Below the pieces are notes generated by a model that ran no database searches, was not told the DNA's origin, and worked only from the letters and a program-made list of their open reading frames with translations. The position numbers and the translations under genes are program-made. A stretch of 64,000 nucleotides of DNA, taken from contig JABSOY010000017.1 of NCBI GenBank assembly GCA_013215385.1, forward strand, positions 33,381 through 97,380, given 5' to 3'. This DNA comes from Colwellia sp. Lineage in GTDB: Bacteria; Pseudomonadota; Gammaproteobacteria; Enterobacterales; Alteromonadaceae. Shown one piece after another: positions 17,053 through 26,067 of the stretch; positions within the stretch are counted from its first letter, which is position 1; every line of letters starts with the position of its first letter.

Positions 17053-20000
17053 TTGCAGAATAAATACTCATTAGGTATTGAAGTAGATCCTGACGCTGAT
17101 ATCGTTTTTACTTCTGTAAATAGCAAAGGAGGCTACGGGCAGTTAACAAAATATGTGCTTGAACACTCAAATATCAAAAAGTTAGCGCCTTCACCTATTG
17201 ATATTGTTAACGGATTCCATATCGTTAAAGATAAGCATAGAACCATCGTTTTTATTGTTTCTGTAGACTCGCAGGTAGATGCTAAACAGTTACTTCAAAA
17301 TAACCTCAGTAAAGCTTTTAAAGCACTTGGAGATTCTCTTTCAAAAAGAACACTGTGGCTTCCATTGATGGGAACAGGTGCCGGAGGGTTATCTTTAAAG
17401 TCTAGTGCTGAAATTACCAAAAATGTTCTAAATTCTTATAATAATATTGAGTTTGGCGCTACTCATATTTCAGTGAACAGAGATATCCCCAAAGACGAAT
17501 TTATTAACTTACAAGAAATATTTATAGGCCACCTCAAACCTTCTCCACCACTCCCTGACGATATTTCAGTATTAGTGAATGAGTTTTTAAAAATATTTCC
17601 TTTAAAAGAGCTTCATCAACTCACCATAGATGAATACAGCAATACAGATGCAAAAAACTATTTCACCTATATGCTTGAGCATAAGACAGTAAAAGTTGGT
17701 GGAATTCGCGGTGGTAGTTCCTTTAAATTTGGCATATTCAAACGTAAGAGTACAGAACCCAAAACCTCATCAAGAACTTACATGTATTCAGATGGGTACG
17801 CATGGCTTGCTCAATATGGTACAAGTAAAGAAGTTGCTTTCAATACCATCAAAAATTTAATCATAAAAACAGCACGACTTGCTTCCATAGGGCAAGTTGA
17901 TGATATTGTTAATATATCTCTTGATAGTCGAGTTAAGTGGAAAATAGCGTATTTATACCAAAACTTTACATATCCTTCCATTATTAGTATTTATAAAAAA
18001 GAAGCTCTTGAATACTTAACCAACCTAAAACCTGCAGAATTTACTTTTGCGAGGGCATATAAACAACTCATCGATGAAAAACCTGAAAACATTGATATTT
18101 CAACTTATAGCCAAACGCAGTGGAGAAAATGGAAACTTTATTGCAATGTTGCTAATTTTGAAACCGATAATAAAACAGGCATACAAACTCAAAACAGCCT
18201 CCCTAAAGAAAATTCCGATACGGCAACCGTTGATGAGTACACGTATGAATACGAAGAAGAAGAAAATGAACCTCTCAAAACATCTGAAGAGGAAACAAAA
18301 GACAATTACGAAGTAGAAGTTAAAGAGGTTACCGCCTACAGTAATGACGATATCAATACAGAAGATCAATTTAATTTAAATAAAGAAATCAAAGCCCTCG
18401 CAGGAATCATAGCTTACAAACAAACAGTCCCTCCACTAGCTATCGGCATATTTGGTGAATGGGGTGGCGGCAAAAGCTTTTATATGAATAAATTAAAAAG
18501 CGAAATTAACCAACTATCCATTGGCGATTTATCTCAAAAAACACTTCAGCATGAGTACCCTTTCTATAAAAATATTGTTCAAATTGATTTCAATGCATGG
18601 AACTATGTAGAAAGTGATTTATGGGCTAGCTTAGCTCAAAATATATACCAAGCACTATATGAACACCAAAATAACGGTTCAGAATTCAATGAATACTGGT
18701 TAAATGTTATAAAATACGGTGAAAAAAAATCAAGAGCCCTTGAACAAAACCTTGAAGGGATAAGAGAAAACTTAAAAAACAAAACAGCAGAAATTTCAAA
18801 TTTAGAAGCTAACTTATCAACGTTCTACAAAGGATTTGAAATTAGTGATGTTAGTAAAATTATTAGAGAAAACTTTAATGATGACATACCAACCCCTATT
18901 TCCTCAATATTAGGTCAATTAGAGTCTACAGAGGAAGCCTTTCACGGACTAGCGAAAGCCAATGGCGAAATATCTAAAATAAGTTGGTTAAGCCTACTAA
19001 CAAGTTCACTAAAAACATTCACAAAACCTATTACTAACCGCTATATAGCACTTTCTGTATTACTCTCATTAACTCTTATTATTATTGCCTACGCCAACCC
19101 GTTAGGTTTAGAAGACTTAACTAAAAATATAACGGTAACATTAGGCCCTTTTGTTGCCGCTATTTTTACATTTGGTAAAGCCCATCTACAAAAAGTCACC
19201 GGTTGGTATAAGCAGTTTAAGAGCGTTAAAGCTTCATTAAACGCTCTTATTAAGAAAAACAATCAAAATTTCGAAAATGAAACTGATAAATTTAAAGAGC
19301 TTAATGAAAACCTTAATAAGGCCGTAACTGATAAATTAAATATTGAATCAGAAATAAACCAAGCCAAAAAAAGGCTGGGTTTTTTAACGCCAGAAATGCT
19401 TATTAATGATCATATTTCAAATACGATTGATGACAACCGTTACGGTAAGCATTTAGGACTTCCTGCACTACTCAATGAAGATTTTAATGAGCTAGCGAGT
19501 GCTATAAACTTGCAAAATGAAGTATTAGATAACAACGCATTGTTTGCTAAAATTGAAGATGAAATAGAAGCCTATAAAAAACACCCTCATATCAACCGCA
19601 TTGTTTTATATATTGACGATCTAGACAGATGCCCGCCTAAAGTTGTTATTAAAGTACTCGAAGCGATTAATCTTTTTATGGCATCTAATCTTTTTATTGT
19701 GGTTTTAGGAGTCGATCCACGTTGGTTGTTTTCTTCAATAAGAGAGCATTACTCTGAGTTAATGACCCACGAGCACAGTAAAGATGATGATTGCTTGGAT
19801 ATATCTACTCCTGAAGAATATTTAGAGAAAATATTCCAAATCCCAATATGGCTTCAACGCCCAGATAGTAGCGAAGTGTTAAATCTCGTAAAAAGTATTA
19901 TTGGTGATGTCATCACTCAACAGAGCCAAGATGCACCTGAAACAGATAAGCAAGAAACATCTGAACACACGACTCCCCAAGAAGAAGATATTACTGGTGA

Positions 20001-20613
20001 AAGTTCGACAGCAAAGACCGTAGACGAAAAAGACAACCAAGATGGTCCAAGTAGTCAAGAGCTTAAAGCTCTAGAAACAGTTCAATTACAACGCCTTGAA
20101 AGTATAGAAATTGAATACATACAAAAATTAGCGCCCATTTTAGGACGATCGCCAAGGTCGATAAAGCGTTACTTAAATCTATATCGTATTATTAAAACGT
20201 CGCTTCCTGATGATAAGGTTCAACTAATGATAAATCCGGTCAATTCTGAAACTTATGGCTACAAAACCATTGGTTTTTTATTAGCTGTTGTAGTCGGGTG
20301 GCCTAGAATATCAAATTTCATCTTTAAAATTATCGAAGAAGAATATCAAGACGGTGAAACCTTTACCATAGCTTCGTTATTAGCGCTTCTGCAAAGTAAA
20401 ATGAAACTTTTAAATGAACAGCAACAGCCTGAGCAAGATGATAGATACTTGACAGCAATGCGACATAAAAAAGCACAAAAAACACTGTTTAATCGATTAG
20501 AAACAAGTATCAATGAAATAGATGCTGATATTTTAAATGAAACGTTGAACCCTTTAAAAAATTGGAACAAGGAAGTTGCAAGATTTTCATACAACAAGCT
20601 TCATGACTTTTAA
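17053..20613 (+). CDS. Predicted defence protein: macro-like domain + McrB-N-like domain + KAP P-loop NTPase
   Basis: A 1186-residue protein. Residues 1-140 look like a macro-type (ADP-ribose-binding) fold, with PLMGTGAGGLSL at 104-115. Residues about 190-320 (GGIRGGSSFKFGIF, DGYAWLAQYG, VKWKIAYLYQ) resemble the N-terminal domain of some McrB-type modified-DNA sensors. After an acidic linker (380-430) comes a KAP-family NTPase: Walker A GEWGGGKS at 468-475, two membrane helices near 664-682 and 693-712 inside a coiled coil, Walker B VLYIDDLDRCPP at 851-862, and the KAP C-terminal GRSPRSIKRYLN at 1031-1042. KAP proteins are membrane-anchored NTPases often linked to phage defence. The TTG start is chosen for its AAAGGA (17039-17044) eight bases upstream. 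It lies in a decayed island. KAP is sure; the two N-terminal calls are inference. Confidence 0.8.
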   Translation: MQNKYSLGIEVDPDADIVFTSVNSKGGYGQLTKYVLEHSNIKKLAPSPIDIVNGFHIVKDKHRTIVFIVSVDSQVDAKQLLQNNLSKAFKALGDSLSKRTLWLPLMGTGAGGLSLKSSAEITKNVLNSYNNIEFGATHISVNRDIPKDEFINLQEIFIGHLKPSPPLPDDISVLVNEFLKIFPLKELHQLTIDEYSNTDAKNYFTYMLEHKTVKVGGIRGGSSFKFGIFKRKSTEPKTSSRTYMYSDGYAWLAQYGTSKEVAFNTIKNLIIKTARLASIGQVDDIVNISLDSRVKWKIAYLYQNFTYPSIISIYKKEALEYLTNLKPAEFTFARAYKQLIDEKPENIDISTYSQTQWRKWKLYCNVANFETDNKTGIQTQNSLPKENSDTATVDEYTYEYEEEENEPLKTSEEETKDNYEVEVKEVTAYSNDDINTEDQFNLNKEIKALAGIIAYKQTVPPLAIGIFGEWGGGKSFYMNKLKSEINQLSIGDLSQKTLQHEYPFYKNIVQIDFNAWNYVESDLWASLAQNIYQALYEHQNNGSEFNEYWLNVIKYGEKKSRALEQNLEGIRENLKNKTAEISNLEANLSTFYKGFEISDVSKIIRENFNDDIPTPISSILGQLESTEEAFHGLAKANGEISKISWLSLLTSSLKTFTKPITNRYIALSVLLSLTLIIIAYANPLGLEDLTKNITVTLGPFVAAIFTFGKAHLQKVTGWYKQFKSVKASLNALIKKNNQNFENETDKFKELNENLNKAVTDKLNIESEINQAKKRLGFLTPEMLINDHISNTIDDNRYGKHLGLPALLNEDFNELASAINLQNEVLDNNALFAKIEDEIEAYKKHPHINRIVLYIDDLDRCPPKVVIKVLEAINLFMASNLFIVVLGVDPRWLFSSIREHYSELMTHEHSKDDDCLDISTPEEYLEKIFQIPIWLQRPDSSEVLNLVKSIIGDVITQQSQDAPETDKQETSEHTTPQEEDITGESSTAKTVDEKDNQDGPSSQELKALETVQLQRLESIEIEYIQKLAPILGRSPRSIKRYLNLYRIIKTSLPDDKVQLMINPVNSETYGYKTIGFLLAVVVGWPRISNFIFKIIEEEYQDGETFTIASLLALLQSKMKLLNEQQQPEQDDRYLTAMRHKKAQKTLFNRLETSINEIDADILNETLNPLKNWNKEVARFSYNKLHDF

Positions 20614-20630
20614 CGGATCCGATACTTTAA

Positions 20631-20672
20631 TTGACCGCGATATCATTGTTTTTTAACAAATACCGCGGTTAA
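20631..20672. repeat. Imperfect inverted repeat downstream of the KAP gene
   Basis: Arms TTGACCGCGATAT (20631-20643) and ATACCGCGGTTAA (20660-20672) match at 11 of 13 positions. There is no T-run after the right arm, so it is not a classic terminator. It may still end the KAP transcript, or be part of a mobile-element end. Confidence 0.45.
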
Positions 20673-20797
20673 CTAAAATGCACTTACATGCCACCATAAA
20701 ACGTACTAACAGCCGCTTTAACCTTTTCGGTTAATCTTGGGTATTACCTTTTTACGTTGTAGCACGCTTGGGGCTCTTTCCATAGTGGCGATAATAT

Positions 20798-20995
20798 CTA
20801 CAATACACGACCAGAAACTTCCACAATCGCATGACTATCCCGCCAATTTGGGCAATGCGATTCAACCTATGACCAAAACGCTTTGCTATGATCTTTATGT
20901 ACCGTATGACATAACTCATGCACTATAATGTAATCGGCAACCGCAGGTGAAAACTCCATGCAACGTGGATGAAATTCAATTTTATTCTCTTTCAT
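20798..20995 (-). pseudogene. YgjP-like metallopeptidase remnant (DUF45), C-terminal third
   Basis: The minus-strand frame reads FHPRCMEFSPAVADYIIVHELCHTVHKDHSKAFWS, then TAG, then VESHCPNWRDSHAIV, and ends at a TAG. This matches the C-terminal zinc-binding region (HELCHxxxxDHSKxFW) of YgjP/DUF45 metal-dependent hydrolases. Only the last third remains, and it carries an in-frame stop. Members are frequently encoded beside type I restriction-modification genes, so this may be the trace of a lost system; that link is inference. It begins within the end of the AlpA remnant. Confidence 0.75.
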
Positions 20996-21117
20996 TGATT
21001 TTACTCTGTATCCATCCTTCTATCGAAGATCTTGCCCATGTGATTGTCCTAAGACTTAGATGTATCGGTTCAGGAAAGTCACCATCTTTAACTAAATGCC
21101 CAATTAATGTGCCCTTC
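20982..21117 (-). pseudogene. AlpA-type prophage/island regulator remnant
   Basis: The minus-strand frame reads LVKDGDFPEPIHLSLRTITW, then IEGWIQSKINERE and stop. That is the C-terminal two thirds of the AlpA family (pattern GxFPxPxxLxxRxxxWxxxxIxxWI), small MerR-like DNA-binding proteins that activate island or prophage excision. An in-frame TAG sits immediately upstream (21118-21120), and the expected N-terminal helix-turn-helix is degraded. It directly follows the integrase remnant on the same strand. Confidence 0.7.
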
Positions 21118-21142
21118 TAGAGCTTAGATATACAATTAAAAT

Positions 21143-21328
21143 TCATGTCAAATATAATTGGGTAGCTACCAAGGCACATCCGTTGAGCTTTATCATTAAT
21201 ATCATATAGATATTAACTCTTCCTTTTTTACTTACTTGGTTCGATAAAGAGCCGCGATCAGATTTTTCTAATGTTTTATCTCTTCTTTTAGCATGAAATG
21301 ATTTTATTTGTGACGCTGATAGAGTCAT
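21143..21328 (-). pseudogene. Integrase remnant (DUF4102), frameshifted N-terminus
   Basis: The first frame reads MTLSASQIKSFHAKRRDK, then SDRGSLSNQVSKKG, which is the start of a DUF4102 island integrase. After about 21210 the homology moves to another frame, YLYDINDKAQRMCLGSYP, which is the LGxYP part of the same domain. The gene is therefore frameshifted and then truncated, and the catalytic domain is missing. It contains the same LGxYP segment as the remnant at 11883-12044, so these are two different integrases, both on the minus strand, one at each end of a region of about 9.4 kb. Confidence 0.75.
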
Positions 21329-21476
21329 GACTATTACCTGTGTTAATATTCATTTGTTAAGCTTTTTTGGTACACAACTAAATGCACAGTTGAGCTATCA
21401 CACAAAATAATTCCATGTCATTAACTCGTTTACTGACCTTTATTTTAAACTATAAAACAACAAGTTAATCTCACTT

Positions 21477-22937
21477 ATGGTCACAAAAACTCACTTAGAC
21501 TCACAACCTTCAATTCTCTGGCACGATTATGAAACATTCGGCATATCACCGAAGTTTGATAAACCATCTCAGTTTGCAGGTATTCGTACCGATCTTGAGT
21601 TAAACATCATAGGAAAGCCTGAGATGTTTTATTGTCGGCCGCCACAAGATTATCTGCCTCAGCCTGAAGCATGTTTAATTACCGGCATTACGCCACAAAA
21701 AGCCCAGCAAGACGGATTGTCTGAAGCCGACTTTGCTGCGCGTATTCATACTTTATTTACCCAGCCCAATACTTGTGTTGCAGGCTATAACAATATTCGT
21801 TTTGATGATGAATTTACTCGTTACCTGCTTTATCGCAATTTTTACGATCCGTATGCGCGGGAATGGCAAAATGGTAATTCTCGTTGGGATATTATCGATA
21901 TGGTACGCGCATGTTATGCGCTTCGCCCTGAAGGTATAAATTGGCCAACCGTTGAACGTGATGGCGAGCAAGTGGTGAGCTTTCGTCTTGAGTTGTTAAC
22001 CAAAGCCAATGATATTGCTCATGAAGCGGCTCATGACGCGATGAGTGATGTTTACGCTACTATTGCTATGGCTAAGTTAATTAAAGATAAACAACCTAAG
22101 TTATACGAGTTTATTTTTAATCTGAAAAATAAAAAGCAGGTTGCTGAATTACTCGATGTTTATAATATGACTCCGGTTGTTCATACCTCGAGCAAAATTT
22201 CTTCAGAGCACGGTTGTACCAGTTGGTTCGCGCCGTTTGCTTATCATCCTGTCAATAAAAATGCCATTATCGCCGTTGATTTAGCGCTTGACCCTCAGCC
22301 ATTATTTGACTTAAGTGCACAAGAAATCAAAGCTCGCTTATATACTCGACATGATGAATTAGCCGAAGATGAATTGCCCATTCCTATCAAACTTATTCAC
22401 CTCAATAAGTGCCCAATTGTAGCGCCAGCAAAAACATTATTACCTGAAAATGCCAAGCGTTTGAATATTCCTCGAGATCTTTGTCTAGAAAACTTAGCGA
22501 AATTGAAACAGCACTTAGAAGTAAGGGATAAATTAGCTGAGGTCTTTGAAGCAGAAGATTATAGCGATCAACCCCAGCCAGATGCTGAGCATTCGTTATA
22601 CGGCGGAAGTTTCTTTTCGCACAGCGATAAAGCGCAAATGGATATTTTACGTGGGCTGCCAGCAGAGCAATTAGCAACGCACCCATTTACCTTTCAAGAT
22701 GAACGATTAACCTCTTTATTGTTTTTATATCGGGCTAGAAATTACCCCTTAACATTAACAAGCGCAGAGCAACAAAAATGGCAGCAACGATGCCAAGACA
22801 AAATACAGTTTGGCGGCAAAGGGTTGTTAAGTGCTGATGAGTTTATGATCACCTTAGAAAACTTAGCCCATGAACATGAAAGTGATGAGGGAAAAATGAA
22901 GGTATTAAAAGCGCTGTATCAATACCTGCAATCTTAA
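21477..22937 (+). CDS. sbcB: Exodeoxyribonuclease I
   Basis: A 486-residue DnaQ-fold 3'-5' exonuclease that degrades single-stranded DNA in recombination and mismatch repair. ExoI motif WHDYETFG (catalytic DxE) is near residue 14, GYNNIRFDDEF near 99, the Exo III HxAxxD segment (HEAAHDAMSDVYA) near 183, and the C-terminal SH3-like and helical ExoI domains follow (ends ALYQYL). The length equals that of E. coli ExoI (475) within a few residues. It is a core gene and marks the right edge of the decayed island. A terminator follows at 22994-23032. Confidence 0.96.
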   Translation: MVTKTHLDSQPSILWHDYETFGISPKFDKPSQFAGIRTDLELNIIGKPEMFYCRPPQDYLPQPEACLITGITPQKAQQDGLSEADFAARIHTLFTQPNTCVAGYNNIRFDDEFTRYLLYRNFYDPYAREWQNGNSRWDIIDMVRACYALRPEGINWPTVERDGEQVVSFRLELLTKANDIAHEAAHDAMSDVYATIAMAKLIKDKQPKLYEFIFNLKNKKQVAELLDVYNMTPVVHTSSKISSEHGCTSWFAPFAYHPVNKNAIIAVDLALDPQPLFDLSAQEIKARLYTRHDELAEDELPIPIKLIHLNKCPIVAPAKTLLPENAKRLNIPRDLCLENLAKLKQHLEVRDKLAEVFEAEDYSDQPQPDAEHSLYGGSFFSHSDKAQMDILRGLPAEQLATHPFTFQDERLTSLLFLYRARNYPLTLTSAEQQKWQQRCQDKIQFGGKGLLSADEFMITLENLAHEHESDEGKMKVLKALYQYLQS

Positions 22938-22993
22938 TATGATGCAAAACAATCTGTATAAGTATCCAATAATTATCTATATCAGTAGCACGT

Positions 22994-23032
22994 AAACTAA
23001 CGGTAAATAAAATAATTTAGCGTTAGTTTTTT
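22994..23032 (+). terminator. Rho-independent terminator after sbcB
   Basis: Arms AAACTAACG (22994-23002) and CGTTAGTTT (23021-23029), followed by further T residues. It lies between two convergent genes and may serve both strands. Confidence 0.65.
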
Positions 23033-23052
23033 AATAAAGAACATTAAATTTA

Positions 23053-23544
23053 TCAGCTATAACTAGCAAATGAAGTATGAGCCTTCATGTCTAAATAATT
23101 AATAAGGTAATTCGTTGTTTCTTCAATATTACTGACATCACTTGGAATAACCAAGATGGTATTATCACTTGCCATACAAGCTAAAATACCCGATGACTCG
23201 CCCATATCCTCTACAATTTTAGCAATTAACCTTGCTGCACCAATAACCGTTTTTATGATTATTTGCATATTATTGTGCTTTATTCCTAAGATAACCGAGT
23301 CAATAGACTCTTGAACTCGCGGGATATACTGCTTAGCAGGTAAGCGATAAACTGCGTCATTATTATTATTTCGAAATTTAATTGCCCCTACTTTTTTCAA
23401 TAAACGTGAAATGCGCGTTTGGGTAACGTTTTCAAAACCTCGTAAAGATAGAGCACGAGCTAGTTGTAACTGCGAACCGAAGCGTTGGTCATTTAACAGC
23501 GACTTAACCGTATCAAGTAAATCAGACTCTGAAATATTCATCAT
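23053..23544 (-). CDS. Divergent ArgR-family transcriptional regulator
   Basis: A 163-residue protein with the ArgR layout. An N-terminal winged helix (about 5-70, with QLARALSLRGFENVTQTRISRLLKKVGA) is joined to a C-terminal oligomerisation and effector domain (GAARLIAKIVEDMGESSGI near 102-120). In classical ArgR the effector loop reads GTIAGDDTI, with two Asp residues contacting arginine. Here the loop is CMASDNTI (about 123-130), so one Asp is Asn and the Gly is Ser. It may bind another ligand or be a paralogue of the housekeeping repressor. It begins 38 bases after the CapA-family gene on the same strand and probably shares its transcript. Confidence 0.8.
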   Translation of the reverse strand: MMNISESDLLDTVKSLLNDQRFGSQLQLARALSLRGFENVTQTRISRLLKKVGAIKFRNNNNDAVYRLPAKQYIPRVQESIDSVILGIKHNNMQIIIKTVIGAARLIAKIVEDMGESSGILACMASDNTILVIPSDVSNIEETTNYLINYLDMKAHTSFASYS

Positions 23545-23582
23545 AATTTTTTTCGTCGTTACCCTTTATAAAAACTTATTAA

Positions 23583-25649
23583 TTAATGCTTTAGTGTTAT
23601 TGGTTGACTAATCATTCTGTCAACACCTAAATACGAAGCTTGAGTACTTTCGCTATTGAAGCGATTAGGCTTAAGCTGTTTGCTATAGGCGGTTTGCCAT
23701 TCTATTAAAGAAAAATCATCAATATTAAGGGTGACTTCTTCACCATTTTCTAACACCGCCTGAGCAAGCACTCGGTAACTTTTATAACCGACACGCGGTG
23801 AATTAAATTCTATTTCTACATTCTGCCATTGGTTGTTTGGCGTTACGTCGACTGTGCCAATTAAATGCTTTTTACCATTTTTAAAAGCATCAAATAATTT
23901 TTGTCTTTTTTTACGTCCCTGCCAATAAAAATTAACCTTAACCGCAGCTTGCGCTTTAAACTTAGCTTTTAAGGTCATTGCACTGCTCGCTTTATACACG
24001 CGTCTAAAACTTTGCATACCGAAAACATTATCTTCTGTTGGTTTTACTTGTATCGCCAAGCTGTGCTTTCCACTGGCACCAAAGTCATTAATTGAAGTAC
24101 TTGCTCGGTCAAATAACCAGCCTCGTTCAGGGCTGTCAAAAAGGTTGAAGGTTTCAAAGTTACTGTCATTGATAAGGTTAATTCCTAGGCGGTAACGTAC
24201 TTCATTATTAGGTAAAACGACCTGTGTTATCGGTTGTTGCCATGGTAGTTCATATAAACTTGCCACGCGTTCATTACTGCCGAACAAGAGCTGTGTTGCT
24301 TGGTTTTCTTTATGTTCACCCTCTAATACCGCTGATTTTAAGGTAATAACACCATGCCCCCCTGACTGACCAATGTCTGTATTACGAATTTTAGAAAGTG
24401 TTTTAAGGCGTTTCATTACGGTATAACGGTGCATACCTGTTGCCGGTGTGGGTTTATAGCCTTTAACATAAATAGGTACTATTTCTGCACGGTGAAATTT
24501 TTCGCCATCAAGCCACACATATAAAATAAAACTGTGTTGAGTTGCGCTAAAATTTTGGTCGAATATAAAATTACCCATTGAATAAGCGATGAGTTTGTTG
24601 TTGTAAAGCTCTAAGCCTTGAGTAACATGGGGATGATGCGCAATAGCTAACGCGGCTCCTGCATCTAAAGATGATTTTAATCTTTGTTCGGTAACGCCTG
24701 TTGGGTTATTAGCGTACTCTTGGCTGCCATGATATTGAACAATGGTGATATTGTTTTTAGCGACTTGTTTCTTTACTGAACTCAGCATATTTTCCATTGA
24801 ACCATATGCCGCGCCGCCATGAGCATTATTTGCCGTTTGGGTCGGATTCGCACTGCCTTCCCAGCCAACGTAACCAAGCATAGCAAAGGTATTATTCTTT
24901 ATTTTTTGTTGATGAGCCTTCAAAGCAGATTTTTCATTAATACCCGCACCTGAATAAGCTAATTTACTGTCGGCTAGAAATTTTAAGGTAGAGTGTAAAC
25001 CTGAGTCCATATAATCATAAGTATGGTTATTGCCAAGGGATACATAATCAATACCCGCCCAACTTAATGCGTCTAGTATTTCAGGTTGAGAATAAAAGGT
25101 TACTGACTTAGGCGCTCGTTCGGCGGGTTTTTTATCTGCAATTTGTGTTTCTAAATTAACCGCGGCGTAATCAGCGATGCTCATGTAGGGTTTAATATGC
25201 GAGACAATGGCACGGCTATCTGCGGTTTTATTATCTGGGTGAATTAAAATCTCATCGCCAAAGTAAGGTTTATAAAAACGACGTCCCATCATAACATCGC
25301 CGCCAAAAGCTAGCATTACACGTTGTTTAGCTTTTTTAACTAAGGTTATATCACTGATATTTCTTATGTTTTTAGAAGCTTGTACTAATTCAAAATGGCT
25401 AAATGTTTGCACACTAGAGAAATAATTAGCATGCGATAAAACAACTTGGTAACTGTCTGCGACTTTTGCTTTAATCAAAAATGTACCATCATGGCTAGTT
25501 GTTACTTTTTTATCTCCCACGGTAATATCAACACCTGCAAGCGGTTTTCCTTGCTCGGTCTTAACTTTGCCATTAATAGCGAAATTATCGTTAGCAAAGC
25601 TATTCACCGTAAAGATAAATAATAAAAAGCACCAAAATTTGTTCATCAT
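23583..25649 (-). CDS. CapA-family (poly-gamma-glutamate-associated) protein with carbohydrate-binding-like C-terminus
   Basis: A 688-residue exported protein. The signal peptide covers about 1-19. A carboxypeptidase regulatory-like beta domain (25-85) is followed by a CapA metallophosphatase-fold domain (about 110-365) with FGGDVMMGRR, AAVNLETQ, SLGNNHTYDY (204-213), QYHGSQEY and IAHHPHV (337-343). A beta-sandwich region (about 480-660) resembles carbohydrate-binding modules. CapA/PgsA proteins act in poly-gamma-glutamate production, and some relatives are reported to cleave it. No pgsB or pgsC is adjacent, and D-glutamate catabolic genes lie nearby, so a degradative role is inferred. It is probably co-transcribed with the ArgR-like gene. 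Confidence 0.85.
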   Translation of the reverse strand: MMNKFWCFLLFIFTVNSFANDNFAINGKVKTEQGKPLAGVDITVGDKKVTTSHDGTFLIKAKVADSYQVVLSHANYFSSVQTFSHFELVQASKNIRNISDITLVKKAKQRVMLAFGGDVMMGRRFYKPYFGDEILIHPDNKTADSRAIVSHIKPYMSIADYAAVNLETQIADKKPAERAPKSVTFYSQPEILDALSWAGIDYVSLGNNHTYDYMDSGLHSTLKFLADSKLAYSGAGINEKSALKAHQQKIKNNTFAMLGYVGWEGSANPTQTANNAHGGAAYGSMENMLSSVKKQVAKNNITIVQYHGSQEYANNPTGVTEQRLKSSLDAGAALAIAHHPHVTQGLELYNNKLIAYSMGNFIFDQNFSATQHSFILYVWLDGEKFHRAEIVPIYVKGYKPTPATGMHRYTVMKRLKTLSKIRNTDIGQSGGHGVITLKSAVLEGEHKENQATQLLFGSNERVASLYELPWQQPITQVVLPNNEVRYRLGINLINDSNFETFNLFDSPERGWLFDRASTSINDFGASGKHSLAIQVKPTEDNVFGMQSFRRVYKASSAMTLKAKFKAQAAVKVNFYWQGRKKRQKLFDAFKNGKKHLIGTVDVTPNNQWQNVEIEFNSPRVGYKSYRVLAQAVLENGEEVTLNIDDFSLIEWQTAYSKQLKPNRFNSESTQASYLGVDRMISQPITLKH

Positions 25650-25842
25650 ATTTCCTAAATTAAAACAATTAACAGCTACTACTATATAGCTTTTTTATTG
25701 AAACCTTTATTCATAAAATAAACAAACCTATAACCTAAGCGCATGAACTTAATTATGATTAAACTCTGATTAAATTCTGATTAAATTCACTCGCATGACC
25801 TATAGCCTTTATTTATGAAGTACTAAAACTTTAGCAATATTA

Positions 25843-26067
25843 ATGTTCAAAGAATTAAGTGAGGATAAGGAATACTCTATAAACAACGATACCGAGGCAA
25901 TGATGACAAACACAACAACTAATAACGATGAAACAACAACTGAAGAAAAGAAAACCACTCATTCATTTTTCACACGAAGTACGTTAAGCAAAGCACATAA
26001 AGAATTTACCACGCCTGCTCATGAAAGTGATGATATAACGCCTTTTTATGTATTAGGTTATAACTAA
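25843..26067 (+). CDS. Small hypothetical protein
   Basis: A 74-residue frame, Thr/Glu/Asn-rich and hydrophilic, with no signal peptide, membrane helix or recognisable motif. It ends in PFYVLGYN and converges with the binding-protein gene, overlapping its stop by 4 bases. An internal ATG pair at 25900-25905 could be the true start. The upstream region contains a triplicated GATTAAA-like motif (25755-25785). Biased composition means it could be spurious. Confidence 0.4.
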   Translation: MFKELSEDKEYSINNDTEAMMTNTTTNNDETTTEEKKTTHSFFTRSTLSKAHKEFTTPAHESDDITPFYVLGYN

